Positions 1 through 6,175 of a DNA stretch of 6,197 nucleotides are shown here, in pieces. The translations under genes were made by a program, and so were the position numbers. The notes beneath the pieces are model-generated. The model was not told the DNA's origin, searched no databases, and was given only the letters and a program-made list of their open reading frames with translations. Origin of the DNA: T3Sed10-241 sp036796255 (GTDB lineage Bacteria > Bacteroidota > Bacteroidia > Flavobacteriales_D > Cryomorphaceae); the NCBI GenBank assembly GCA_036796255.1, contig DAIRDH010000123.1:1-6197 (forward strand). The letters run 5' to 3'. Each line of letters begins with the position of its first letter. The stretch's first letter is position 1.

Positions 1-9
1 GTGAAATGA

Positions 10-44
10 GTTGGAAAGTTTGAAAGTTTATAAAGTTGGAAAGG
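10..44. repeat. Degenerate 8-bp tandem repeat (GTTKGAAA)
   Basis: Four consecutive units begin with GTT and end with AAA: three are octamers (10-17, 18-25, 35-42) and one is a 9-base variant (26-34). The tract lies in non-coding DNA directly before the heptad tract. Its function is unknown; it resembles slippage-derived intergenic filler. Confidence 0.7.
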
Positions 45-47
45 AGG

Positions 48-131
48 GGGTGATGAGTTATGAGATATGGGTGATGAGTTATGGGTGATGGGTGATGGGT
101 TATGAGTGATGGGTTATGAGTTGATGGGTTG
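48..131. repeat. Degenerate 7-bp tandem repeat, consensus GRGTKAT
   Basis: Ten heptads follow each other from 48 to 117 with no insertion or deletion. Most alternate between GGGTGAT, GAGTTAT, GGGTTAT and GAGTGAT; one is GAGATAT. An 8-base unit (118-125) and a partial unit (126-131) end the tract. The variation is almost confined to the second base (G or A) and the fifth base (G or T). A 7-bp period does not preserve a reading frame and every frame is stop-rich, so the tract is non-coding. It may vary in copy number between strains. Confidence 0.9.
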
Positions 132-138
132 AAAAAAC

Positions 139-159
139 TGGCAACGGGCAATGGGCAAC
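139..159. repeat. Short 7-bp tandem repeat, consensus GGGCAAY
   Basis: Three adjacent heptads (139-145, 146-152, 153-159) share the GGCAA core. The consensus differs from the tract just upstream but the period of seven is the same. A similar set reappears at 216-236. Confidence 0.7.
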
Positions 160-215
160 TGATCGACGCAGGAGCGACCTCATGAGCACCGCTGGAAGCG
201 GACACTGCGAATAAT

Positions 216-236
216 GGGCAATGGACAATTGGCAAA
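216..236. repeat. Second GGRCAAT heptad cluster
   Basis: Three adjacent heptads (GGGCAAT, GGACAAT, TGGCAAA) repeat the motif of the cluster at 139-159. The two clusters are separated by about 56 bases that are not repetitive but contain a small perfect hairpin, CCGCT (189-193) with AGCGG (197-201). Confidence 0.65.
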
Positions 237-238
237 TT

Positions 239-280
239 GTACAGGCGCAGGGCGCATGCCCAGCGCAGCGCCGCGTGTAC
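239..280. repeat. GC-rich imperfect hairpin, copy 1 of a dispersed motif
   Basis: Nested inverted repeats pair GTACA (239-243) with TGTAC (276-280), GGCGC (244-248) with GCGCC (268-272), and GGGC (250-253) with GCCC (258-261) around the loop GCAT. One asymmetric internal loop and a GCG bulge interrupt the stem. Positions 243-265 match 3332-3354 at 19 of 23 bases, so this may be a small dispersed palindromic repeat. From here to the promoter at 410 I see no other convincing feature. Confidence 0.55.
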
Positions 281-409
281 CTGACAGTTGCTGGGTTCAG
301 GCAAGTTCAAATTCGCCTCTTCCGGAAGATACAGTGTTAAAGTGTTGAAATAATCTGCAGTCAGGCTGGTAACTGGTGTGATGGACGCATAATGTCAGGG
401 AGATATTGG

Positions 410-424
410 TACTTTTGCGCAAAA
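410..424 (+). promoter_or_regulatory. Bacteroidota-type -7 promoter element with palindrome
   Basis: TACTTTTG at 410-417 matches the Bacteroidota housekeeping -7 consensus TAnnTTTG exactly. No TTG is present at the usual 17-23 base spacing upstream, so the -33 element is weak or absent. A perfect 12-bp palindrome, TTTTGCGCAAAA (413-424), overlaps the -7 element. Transcription would start within a few bases of 424, leaving a very short leader before the GTG start at 430. Confidence 0.55.
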
Positions 425-429
425 TCTGA

Positions 430-2460
430 GTGACCGGTTTGAAATTTAGCACTTTAAAATATTTTGTTTTGGCCTTTGTATTGGTGGTGCTGCTTCCCAC
501 AGTGCATCAAGCGCAAAACACCAAGAAATTCAGAGGACCTTATACGTTTTATGGCATCGATGGTGCTGCCCAATACGAATACCTTCAGGTGAAGCGGGAT
601 AGCACCGTGAAGGAGGGCAAATTCGATTTTTCACAAAAGTATACCGACAGTCTCGATACACAGGTTTTTTATAAATTTCAAGTCTCTGGTCAATATCTGC
701 AAGACAAAAAAGTAGGCACATGGCAATTCATTGATGCACGGCATGTGGTCACGGTAAAGGATGTGGCTTTCTTCAATGTCAAGGCCTCACTTGACAGTGA
801 GCTGCGCGAAACAACGGCTGGGTACAACCAGCAGGGACTTCCCGAGGGCCCTTGGAATTACAGGGTGTTGCGTTACAAAGACGAGAAGATTATTGACTTG
901 CTGGTTTCAAAAAACCTGACGTTCACCAATGGCCATCTCAGTGGACCTTTCTCTTTCAATTCGGATGAATCAGAAGGTTATTTTGGGCTGTACAGCATCA
1001 ATGGGCGATGCACAGGGTCGGGACTGATGGACAGTCTCTGGACTTTTGAGTACATGAGGGACAGCTTGAAAATACTGGAGCATCGCTACTATGATGACGG
1101 TTTTTTGGTTGAAGTCGCAAAGCTCACTAACAATGGGGACCGGGATACCTTGTTTTCGCAGCGGTATAAAGAAACCGCTTCCAAATTGAACATTATAAAA
1201 AACGGCGGGACTTCGCTTTTTAAGGTGAGCGAGCGGGATTTTGATTTGGACTATATCGCAGCATTTGACGTCACTGACAAACGGTACCTCACGCAGACGC
1301 ATGCAAACGGCTATTTGAAAGAAATCATGGAGGACCTCACCCTATTTAGCACAGAGGACTATTACCAAGACGGCCTTGCAGTGCTCTACCCCATTAAGAC
1401 CAAGCGTTTTGAATTTGCCATCACGGCAAGTGATGACAGTGTAAGAAAGGAACTCGCAGTGAAATACAAGGAGCTGCTTGAAGTCATAGCAGCTGCGACC
1501 GGATCTACAACCATAGATTTAAACAAGAGGCGTACAGACACCTTATACTTCGCCAACGTATATGTTGACATGCTGGATTCCTTGCTGTGGCGCCTGTCAT
1601 ATCCCATCGGCAGGATCATTTCAGATGAATTCAAGTATTTCGACACCGATGGCTACAGCAAGAGCCATCCATTTGATTTCATGAACACGGATTCTCTGGT
1701 CGTGAATACTGGTGACTCCACCTTCGTGATTCAATACAACTTCAATGCTGGCCTCGATGACGCTGAATCATTGGTGGAAAGGATGTACCATTATATCGAT
1801 CAAATGAATGGTCAGGCGAGTCGCTACCTGGCTGTGATCAACGATCAACTCGCACAATTGCAAATTGGAGACGACCTGGCCGCTTTGCAAATCGAGATTG
1901 TGGATAAACACCAAGCGCTGCTTTCGCAATTTAAGCGCATCAATTATTATTCTAAGGAGGAGCGGGAATTGTATCGCGCTGTGCGCAAAACTTTTTTGGA
2001 AGACCAGTTTGAACAATTCGCTACCGCCTACAGCAGAGATGACTTTGAGGCCGGCAAGGTGGACAAGGCCAATGAATACATGGAAATTCTCGACAATCTT
2101 GGCGACCAAATAAGGCCGCTGGGCTCGGTGTACCGCAATCAGTCCATTTTGGATTCCCTGTACCAGGAAGAGGTATTCAATCCATTCACTTACACCAGCT
2201 ATAGCCGGAGGGTGAAGGAGGATGTTTTCAACAAGGGCAATCAGCTTTTCGCGCATTATGTGGATGCATTAAAATCAGCCACTTCCTACAGTGAAATTAC
2301 ATACTGGCTTGGCCGAATTGAAAAACTTCAGAACAAATTGGAGCAATTGCGCAACGAGGATACCCGTGGATTAGAGCGCAACCTAAGGGGCAAAAAGAGT
2401 ATTGCCGAGATCATCTCGCTGTTCAATTTAACACCAGAAACCAAAGAAGCACATGGCTGA
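430..2460 (+). CDS. Secreted MORN-like repeat protein with helical C-terminal half, function unknown
   Basis: This 676-residue protein is predicted to be exported. Residues 1-28 form a signal peptide: lysines at 5 and 10, a hydrophobic core at about 11-22, and likely cleavage after Ala28 before Gln29. Residues 85-232 contain several Gly/Trp/Phe-spaced units of the MORN-like (YwqK-type) kind, for example at 85-101, 129-146, 164-178 and 189-208, with motifs such as KKVGTWQF and LPEGPWNY. Residues 440-650 are rich in heptad-like Leu, Glu, Gln and Lys and are probably alpha-helical, partly coiled coil. No catalytic motif is visible. The start is GTG: an in-frame TGA lies immediately before it (427-429), and the only other early option is TTG at 439, since no in-frame ATG occurs until residue 200. 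The last 8 bases overlap the following outer-membrane protein gene, suggesting co-expression. MORN-like repeats in Bacteroidota envelope proteins are common but mostly uncharacterised; a structural or binding role is only an inference. Confidence 0.85.
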   Translation: MTGLKFSTLKYFVLAFVLVVLLPTVHQAQNTKKFRGPYTFYGIDGAAQYEYLQVKRDSTVKEGKFDFSQKYTDSLDTQVFYKFQVSGQYLQDKKVGTWQFIDARHVVTVKDVAFFNVKASLDSELRETTAGYNQQGLPEGPWNYRVLRYKDEKIIDLLVSKNLTFTNGHLSGPFSFNSDESEGYFGLYSINGRCTGSGLMDSLWTFEYMRDSLKILEHRYYDDGFLVEVAKLTNNGDRDTLFSQRYKETASKLNIIKNGGTSLFKVSERDFDLDYIAAFDVTDKRYLTQTHANGYLKEIMEDLTLFSTEDYYQDGLAVLYPIKTKRFEFAITASDDSVRKELAVKYKELLEVIAAATGSTTIDLNKRRTDTLYFANVYVDMLDSLLWRLSYPIGRIISDEFKYFDTDGYSKSHPFDFMNTDSLVVNTGDSTFVIQYNFNAGLDDAESLVERMYHYIDQMNGQASRYLAVINDQLAQLQIGDDLAALQIEIVDKHQALLSQFKRINYYSKEERELYRAVRKTFLEDQFEQFATAYSRDDFEAGKVDKANEYMEILDNLGDQIRPLGSVYRNQSILDSLYQEEVFNPFTYTSYSRRVKEDVFNKGNQLFAHYVDALKSATSYSEITYWLGRIEKLQNKLEQLRNEDTRGLERNLRGKKSIAEIISLFNLTPETKEAHG

Positions 2461-3301
2461 GGTGAATAAGCGAATTTGGCATTTGACTTTGTGGATTGTC
2501 CTGGGCATTCTTTCCCAAGGGGTGTATGGCCAAGGCGGGAGTTCAGGCCCTCCTGATGGAGCTCCGCCTATTGTAAATTTACCCGCAACGACTGCATGGT
2601 GGCAGGGGGCATATTTTAAAGCGCGGATCAGCTCCAAGTTTTTTTACTACCACGAAGTTCATTACCGAAGGATAAACAGCACTGACAACAGGCTCGATTT
2701 TGTAGGAAGGGCTGGTCAGATTTACAATCGTTTTGGGCTCACCTGGTTGGTCAATAAAAGTTTTGAAATGACTTTGGGTCCTGTTACCACCGTCAGGTTT
2801 TCACCTGATCCAGACAATGAGAACTTAAACGCAGCGATTCCCGACCTGCGCATTTGGCATCAGTACCTTTTTGCACAAAAAATGGGCCGTATCAAAATGC
2901 TTCATCAATTCAGGATTGAGCACCGTTGGTTGGCCGGTTTTGAAAAGGGTTCAGAGACCATTTTCACCAACCGATGGCGCTACAAGCTTGCGTTGTACAT
3001 TCCACTCAATAAGCCTCAAATGGAAGACCGCACCTGGTACCTTTATCCCAGCAATGAATTCTTTTTTGAGTCGGGCAAAAATAAGCTGAGCTTATTTGAA
3101 GAAAATCGTCTTTATGTGGCCTTGGGTTACGCTATTGGCAATTGGCAATTTTTTGCGGGTTACATGCACACTTACGGACCCAACCAGGAAGTGTATTGGG
3201 AATACCGAACGCGACACATCATCCGCACGAACATCGCTTTGAACCTTGACTTCCGCAAAAAGCGGGAAGGTCCGGGGCGGGGCTTGTTGCTTCCTTTTTA
3301 G
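2453..3301 (+). CDS. DUF2490 domain-containing outer-membrane beta-barrel protein
   Basis: This 282-residue protein begins with a signal peptide (residues 1-26, likely cleaved at Gly26/Gln27), followed by a short Gly/Pro-rich linker (27-43). The rest, from about residue 48, alternates polar and aromatic residues in the manner of an outer-membrane barrel. It carries signatures typical of DUF2490: LRIWHQYLF (132-140), HQFRIEHRW (151-159), NRWRYKLAL (173-181), NEFFFE (201-206) and ENRLYVALGY (217-226). The final residue is Phe, as in many outer-membrane proteins, though a short basic tail follows the last predicted strand. The ATG overlaps the end of the upstream gene by 8 bases (ATGGCTGA), so translation is probably coupled to it. 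The function of the DUF2490 family is not established; a barrel in the outer membrane is inferred from pattern and family. It probably shares the upstream promoter, as no separate one is visible. Confidence 0.88.
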   Translation: MAEVNKRIWHLTLWIVLGILSQGVYGQGGSSGPPDGAPPIVNLPATTAWWQGAYFKARISSKFFYYHEVHYRRINSTDNRLDFVGRAGQIYNRFGLTWLVNKSFEMTLGPVTTVRFSPDPDNENLNAAIPDLRIWHQYLFAQKMGRIKMLHQFRIEHRWLAGFEKGSETIFTNRWRYKLALYIPLNKPQMEDRTWYLYPSNEFFFESGKNKLSLFEENRLYVALGYAIGNWQFFAGYMHTYGPNQEVYWEYRTRHIIRTNIALNLDFRKKREGPGRGLLLPF

Positions 3302-3331
3302 GGGCCCAAAGTATAGGAGTGATTGGTGGAT

Positions 3332-3354
3332 AGGCGCATGGCGTGTGCCCATCG
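3332..3354. repeat. GC-rich hairpin motif, copy 2
   Basis: This segment matches 243-265 at 19 of 23 bases. Here the foldable core pairs ATGGC (3338-3342) with GCC-AT (3347-3352, one bulged C) around the loop GTGT. The loop differs from copy 1, but both keep a GGC/GCC stem around a four-base loop. It lies about 30 bases after the stop codon of the DUF2490 gene. Confidence 0.45.
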
Positions 3355-3389
3355 AGGTGGGGTAAGAAAAGGAGAACGGAATGTACATG

Positions 3390-3436
3390 ATGACCGTCAT
3401 AGGTTCCGGTCAGGTGATCGCTTCAGAGCGCATCAT
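3390..3436 (+). other. Two consecutive RNA-like hairpins in the 3' region of the operon
   Basis: Hairpin A pairs TGACCG (3391-3396) perfectly with CGGTCA (3407-3412). Hairpin B pairs TGATCGCT (3415-3422) with AGCG-ATCA (3427-3435, one bulged C) around the tetraloop TCAG, plus a closing G-U pair. About 38 bases later comes the terminator at 3474. ATGAC-C-GTCAT (3390-3400) is an alternative palindrome overlapping hairpin A. The region may be a structured 3' untranslated region of the upstream operon or part of a small RNA. No clear -7 element lies just upstream, which favours the former. Confidence 0.4.
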
Positions 3437-3473
3437 GAAGACCCACTAAGGCACCTATTAAACTGCTAAGGTT

Positions 3474-3505
3474 AAAAGCGCCATCCTGAAAGGGGTGGCG
3501 CTTTT
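3474..3505 (+). terminator. Strong intrinsic terminator, possibly bidirectional
   Basis: A 13-pair stem joins 3474-3486 with 3493-3505 around the loop TGAAAG: ten perfect pairs (AAAAGCGCCA with TGGCGCTTTT), then one G-U and two G-C pairs. The A-run on one side and T-run on the other make it usable in both directions, although the T-run on the plus strand is only four bases before GG. It is 170 bases after the DUF2490 stop codon and probably ends that operon. Confidence 0.8.
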
Positions 3506-3796
3506 GGTTTATAAACGCTCACGTGTGCTACAATGGCGATACCGCGTATATCAAGGCGCGAGGCGGGGGCAGCAGTGATGTCCAGACACCTGCGCATCCC
3601 GCACTATCGGGCAATAGTGTGTGCATTGTTCTACAAGCTGCGCGGGATTCTACACTTGCTGTGATGCATGGGGGTTGAACTGTACAGTGTGAAAACATGC
3701 AGTGCATTGAGGGTCAGGCTTAGTAAATTCAATTCAGAAGGACGGCCAAAGGGGGCAGGTTTATTGGTATTCCATACATAACCAAAAACCAATCTT
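3506..3796. other. Palindrome-rich spacer with no gene
   Basis: I see no coding region in this 291-base stretch. It contains a hairpin with an eight-pair stem, one pair G-U (3600-3607 with 3614-3621, core CACTAT/ATAGTG). It also has three palindromes in a row: ATGCAT (3664-3669), ACTGTACAGT (3679-3688) and ATGCA-G-TGCAT (3697-3707). A six-base inverted repeat, ATTGGT (3763-3768) with ACCAAT (3788-3793), sits directly before the next start codon. These could be regulator sites or untranslated-region structure for the downstream gene. Confidence 0.5.
3626..3658 (+). promoter_or_regulatory. Candidate promoter for the PepSY-like gene
   Basis: TACACTTG at 3651-3658 matches TAnnTTTG at all but one position, and a TTG (3626-3628) lies 22 bases upstream, within the 17-23 spacing reported for Flavobacterium promoters. 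Transcription from here would give a leader of roughly 130 bases containing the three palindromes. No better match is present nearer the gene. Confidence 0.3.
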
Positions 3797-4129
3797 ATGA
3801 AAAATCTAGCAATTGCCTGTATCACTGTCGCTTTTATGGCAAGCCCGCTGTTGGCAACGTTTTATGCCCAAAAGCCTGTTTTCACTGTTGTTCCTCTTGA
3901 TCTGGACAGGAAAAGTAAAAAGGAAATACACATTGCTGATTTGCCTGAAAACATCTCAGCTGCGCTCAAAAACACAGAACACCATGGATGGGATGCTACG
4001 CATGCCTGGAAAATCAAAACCGATAGGGGTTGGGTCTACCATTTGGAGTTAATGAGAGGGAACGATACCAAGAAATTGCAATTTAGTGAAGCGGGCAGCG
4101 CCTTGTTATCCTTGTCCGACTGCTTGTGA
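3797..4129 (+). CDS. Small secreted PepSY-like protein
   Basis: This 110-residue protein is exported: residues 1-24 form a signal peptide with Lys2, a hydrophobic core and a likely FYA/Q cleavage site. Residues 45-106 fit one PepSY-like unit: ADLPENISAALK, then WDATHAWKIKTDRGWVYHLE, then a strand of the form KKLQFSEAGSALL. This is the LP-x-AV-x-AL helix followed by a beta-sheet that reads K-x-Y-x-V-x-L in relatives. PepSY-like proteins are periplasmic or surface proteins, sometimes proposed as protein or peptide binders; the specific role here is unknown. The only cysteine of the mature protein is the penultimate residue. The start is the first ATG, with an A-rich leader and no Shine-Dalgarno. 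It stands alone between a terminator upstream and its own terminator downstream. Confidence 0.8.
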   Translation: MKNLAIACITVAFMASPLLATFYAQKPVFTVVPLDLDRKSKKEIHIADLPENISAALKNTEHHGWDATHAWKIKTDRGWVYHLELMRGNDTKKLQFSEAGSALLSLSDCL

Positions 4130-4136
4130 AAGGTGC

Positions 4137-4167
4137 AATGTCGTCACTTGGTGGGGGCATTTTTTTT
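4137..4167 (+). terminator. Intrinsic terminator after the PepSY-like gene
   Basis: AATGTC (4137-4142) pairs with GGCATT (4156-4161) and TCAC (4144-4147) with GTGG (4151-4154) around the loop TTG, with a G-G mismatch and two G-U pairs. A run of eight T follows and partly overlaps the stem (4160-4167). It starts 8 bases after the stop codon. The minus-strand permease converges on it, but no matching T-run serves that direction. Confidence 0.55.
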
Positions 4168-4188
4168 GAAGCGAAGCACCCTTCCGGA

Positions 4189-5979
4189 TTAAAATTCAAA
4201 AAGCAGGGGAATCAACACAGTGGCCAGGATCCAAAACAGCAAGTTCATGGCGGTACCCACCTTGATAAAATCCATAAATTTATAAGCGCCCGCGCTGTAC
4301 ACCATAGAATTGGTCTGGTAGCCAATGGGGGTCATAAAGCTCGCTGAAGCGGCAAACATTACCGCCACCAAAAAAGGCGTGGGGTTCACTCCCATGCCCT
4401 CAGCAATTGCGATTGCGATGGGGGCAATGAGGGCAGCGGTAGCATTGTTGGACATGATCTCGGTAAGCAGTGAAGTGATGAGGTAAATGCCTGAAAGCAC
4501 CGCGATGGGGCCCCAGTCGCCGAGGTAGCCTGTGATTCCTCCTGCGATACGTATATCCAAGCCCGTTTTCTGCATGGCAGCTCCCATGCTAAGGGCGCCT
4601 GCCAGGAGAAAGACAATCTTCCAGTTGACGGCTTCATAGGCTTGCTTCATGTTTAGTGTACCCGAAATCACAAGAATGGACACCCCTGCAATTGTACCGA
4701 TCATGATGTCGACCCATCCTAAGGTGGCCAGGGCAATCACTGCAAAGACGACAAAAGCCGTCCAGGCGAAACGCTTGCGGTTGAAGTCGAGCATGGGGTC
4801 TTCGGAGAGCACGATATAAGGTGCATCCGGGGTCGCTTCACGGCGCTTAAGTTCGGGGAGGTAGTGCTTTTTGACCTCGGCGAGAATCACATCGCCCGGC
4901 TTGAGTATGACGCTGTAGAGGTCGAGGTTGATCACTTCTTCGCGGTGCCTGATGGCGAGGGGCACAGCGCGGAACCGGCGCCGGAAGTCAATTTGCCTGA
5001 GGGTTTTGCCTTCAAAAGGACTGTTGGAAGTAATCACGATCTCAACGAGGGAGGAGTTTTCGCCCTTCACATCCTCCCCTCCCATGCGCATGGCCGAGCG
5101 CACGTTGACTTTGGCGCGGTCTTTCAGGTTTCGGATCTTCTGTGCGTCGCAGTTTACTTTCAGGATGTCGCCTTCCTGCAGTACGAAATCGCCTGCGGGC
5201 ACTGTGAAGCGGGTCGCACCCCGCCTTACTTCGATGATGTCCATGGCCAGTTCTTTGACCAGGTCGGTGTCCATGATGGCCTTGCCTATGGCTTCGGCAT
5301 TGTGTAGGAGCTCAATTTCCGAAAGGTAATCGCGGGTACCAAAACGCTCGTCGAGCGTGCTTTCTGGCTTGCGGTTGGGCAACAACCTGATGCCGAACAG
5401 CATCATGTAAGCGATGCCTACCAACAGAACAATGATGCCGTATTTGGTAAACTCAAACATCCCTAAAGGGCTTAGCCCGGCTTCTTCGGCAATGCCACTG
5501 ACCAGGATGTTGGTGGAAGTGCCTATGAGGGTGCAGGTGCCGCCAAGGATGGAGGCGAACGACATGGGGATGAGCATTTTGGAGGCACTGTGGCCCGAGG
5601 CATGCGCTATTTGCAAAATAACAGGGATAAAGACCGCCACCACCGGGGTGTTGTTGACAAAGGCTGAAATGACTGCCACGAGAAACATCATCAGGAAAAG
5701 GCCTCTTTTAAAGTCTTTGCGGAAAGTTGCGGCAAGCCTGAAAGCCAGCACCTGGAGGGCCCCGGTATTGAGCAGGGCGGCGCTCAAGATGAACATAAAG
5801 GCCACGGTGATGGTGGCTTTGTTGCTAAAACCCATCACGCCCTCTTCGGGCGTGAGTACGCCCGTGATGACCAGTGCCGCGATGATGAGCATGGCCACGA
5901 GGTCGATCGAAATGCGTTCCGTTATAAACAAGATGACCGCTCCCGCAATGACCAGCAATGTGATAATCTCCGGGTTCAT
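4189..5979 (-). CDS. SLC13/DASS-family anion permease with two RCK_C domains
   Basis: This 596-residue inner-membrane transporter is full length for the family. Residues 1-200 form the first membrane half, beginning with the typical sequence ITERISIDLVAML and followed by GVLTPEEGVMGFSN. The first re-entrant motif is FVNNTPVVAVFIP (107-119), and GTSTN (153-157) follows. Two RCK_C (TrkA_C) regulatory domains occupy about 216-296 and 308-382, the second showing PFEGKTLRQIDFRRRF and LKPGDVI. The second membrane half (402-596) carries MSNNATAALIAP (509-520) and TPIGYQTNSMVY (550-561), the conserved second re-entrant segment. Relatives move sulfate, dicarboxylates or other anions with sodium or protons; this layout with central RCK_C domains is also that of sulfate transporters such as Chlamydomonas SAC1/SLT, but the substrate cannot be read from sequence. 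No metabolic neighbour gene is in view. The ATG sits at the expected family start, with promoter-like elements about 55-170 bases upstream. Confidence 0.93.
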   Translation of the reverse strand: MNPEIITLLVIAGAVILFITERISIDLVAMLIIAALVITGVLTPEEGVMGFSNKATITVAFMFILSAALLNTGALQVLAFRLAATFRKDFKRGLFLMMFLVAVISAFVNNTPVVAVFIPVILQIAHASGHSASKMLIPMSFASILGGTCTLIGTSTNILVSGIAEEAGLSPLGMFEFTKYGIIVLLVGIAYMMLFGIRLLPNRKPESTLDERFGTRDYLSEIELLHNAEAIGKAIMDTDLVKELAMDIIEVRRGATRFTVPAGDFVLQEGDILKVNCDAQKIRNLKDRAKVNVRSAMRMGGEDVKGENSSLVEIVITSNSPFEGKTLRQIDFRRRFRAVPLAIRHREEVINLDLYSVILKPGDVILAEVKKHYLPELKRREATPDAPYIVLSEDPMLDFNRKRFAWTAFVVFAVIALATLGWVDIMIGTIAGVSILVISGTLNMKQAYEAVNWKIVFLLAGALSMGAAMQKTGLDIRIAGGITGYLGDWGPIAVLSGIYLITSLLTEIMSNNATAALIAPIAIAIAEGMGVNPTPFLVAVMFAASASFMTPIGYQTNSMVYSAGAYKFMDFIKVGTAMNLLFWILATVLIPLLFEF

Positions 5980-6031
5980 GCTTGCAAAGAATTGTACGGT
6001 TCGCTCATGTGGACGTTGGAAAAAAGATGCG

Positions 6032-6039
6032 GAAAAGTA
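6032..6039 (-). promoter_or_regulatory. Candidate -7 element for the permease gene
   Basis: Read on the minus strand this is TACTTTTC, one base off TAnnTTTG, and it would give a leader of about 45-50 bases. No TTG lies 17-23 bases upstream, so support is partial. Its surrounding CCGTACTTT is repeated at the more distal candidate. Confidence 0.35.
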
Positions 6040-6138
6040 CGGTTTAGATTGAAATGAAGCTGTGGAGGGCTATCATTTTCGCGTGACTGCGTGCATTGCT
6101 CATATTTGGTGAAGGCAAAAAAAAACAGAAAAGGAATG

Positions 6139-6164
6139 CGAAAGTACGGAAATGGAATTGACAA
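6139..6164 (-). promoter_or_regulatory. Alternative distal promoter for the permease gene
   Basis: On the minus strand, TTG (6164-6162) is followed after 15 bases by TACTTTCG (6146-6139), one mismatch from TAnnTTTG. The spacing is slightly short. A run of nine T (minus strand, 6125-6117) lies just downstream. Confidence 0.25.
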
Positions 6165-6175
6165 AAGACCCACGC

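Noticed and set aside
48..236. CRISPR array
   Set aside because: The repeats are 7-bp tandem units without spacers and no cas genes are present.
299..318. tRNA T-arm-like sequence around GTTCAAATTC
   Set aside because: The five-pair T-stem does not form and no anticodon or acceptor stem is found; only an AGGC/GCCT hairpin remains.
1768..2256. A 162-codon minus-strand frame inside the first gene
   Set aside because: It lies opposite a long plus-strand gene with a signal peptide and coupled neighbour; it has no domain or start context of its own.
3525..3538. A 14-base match to the conserved 16S rRNA segment GTGCTACAATGGCG
   Set aside because: The flanking bases do not follow 16S sequence on either side, so there is no rRNA gene or clear fragment; most likely chance.
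3631..3825. A 64-codon minus-strand frame across the spacer and the PepSY-like start
   Set aside because: It overlaps the signal-peptide start of a better-supported gene and has no recognisable features.
4864..5307. A 147-codon plus-strand frame opposite the RCK_C domains
   Set aside because: Its complement is the clearly conserved transporter, and the translation resembles no family.
5414..6052. A 212-codon open frame on the plus strand opposite the permease
   Set aside because: It is antisense to highly conserved permease sequence and its translation has no recognisable domain; it is a shadow of the GC-biased codons.
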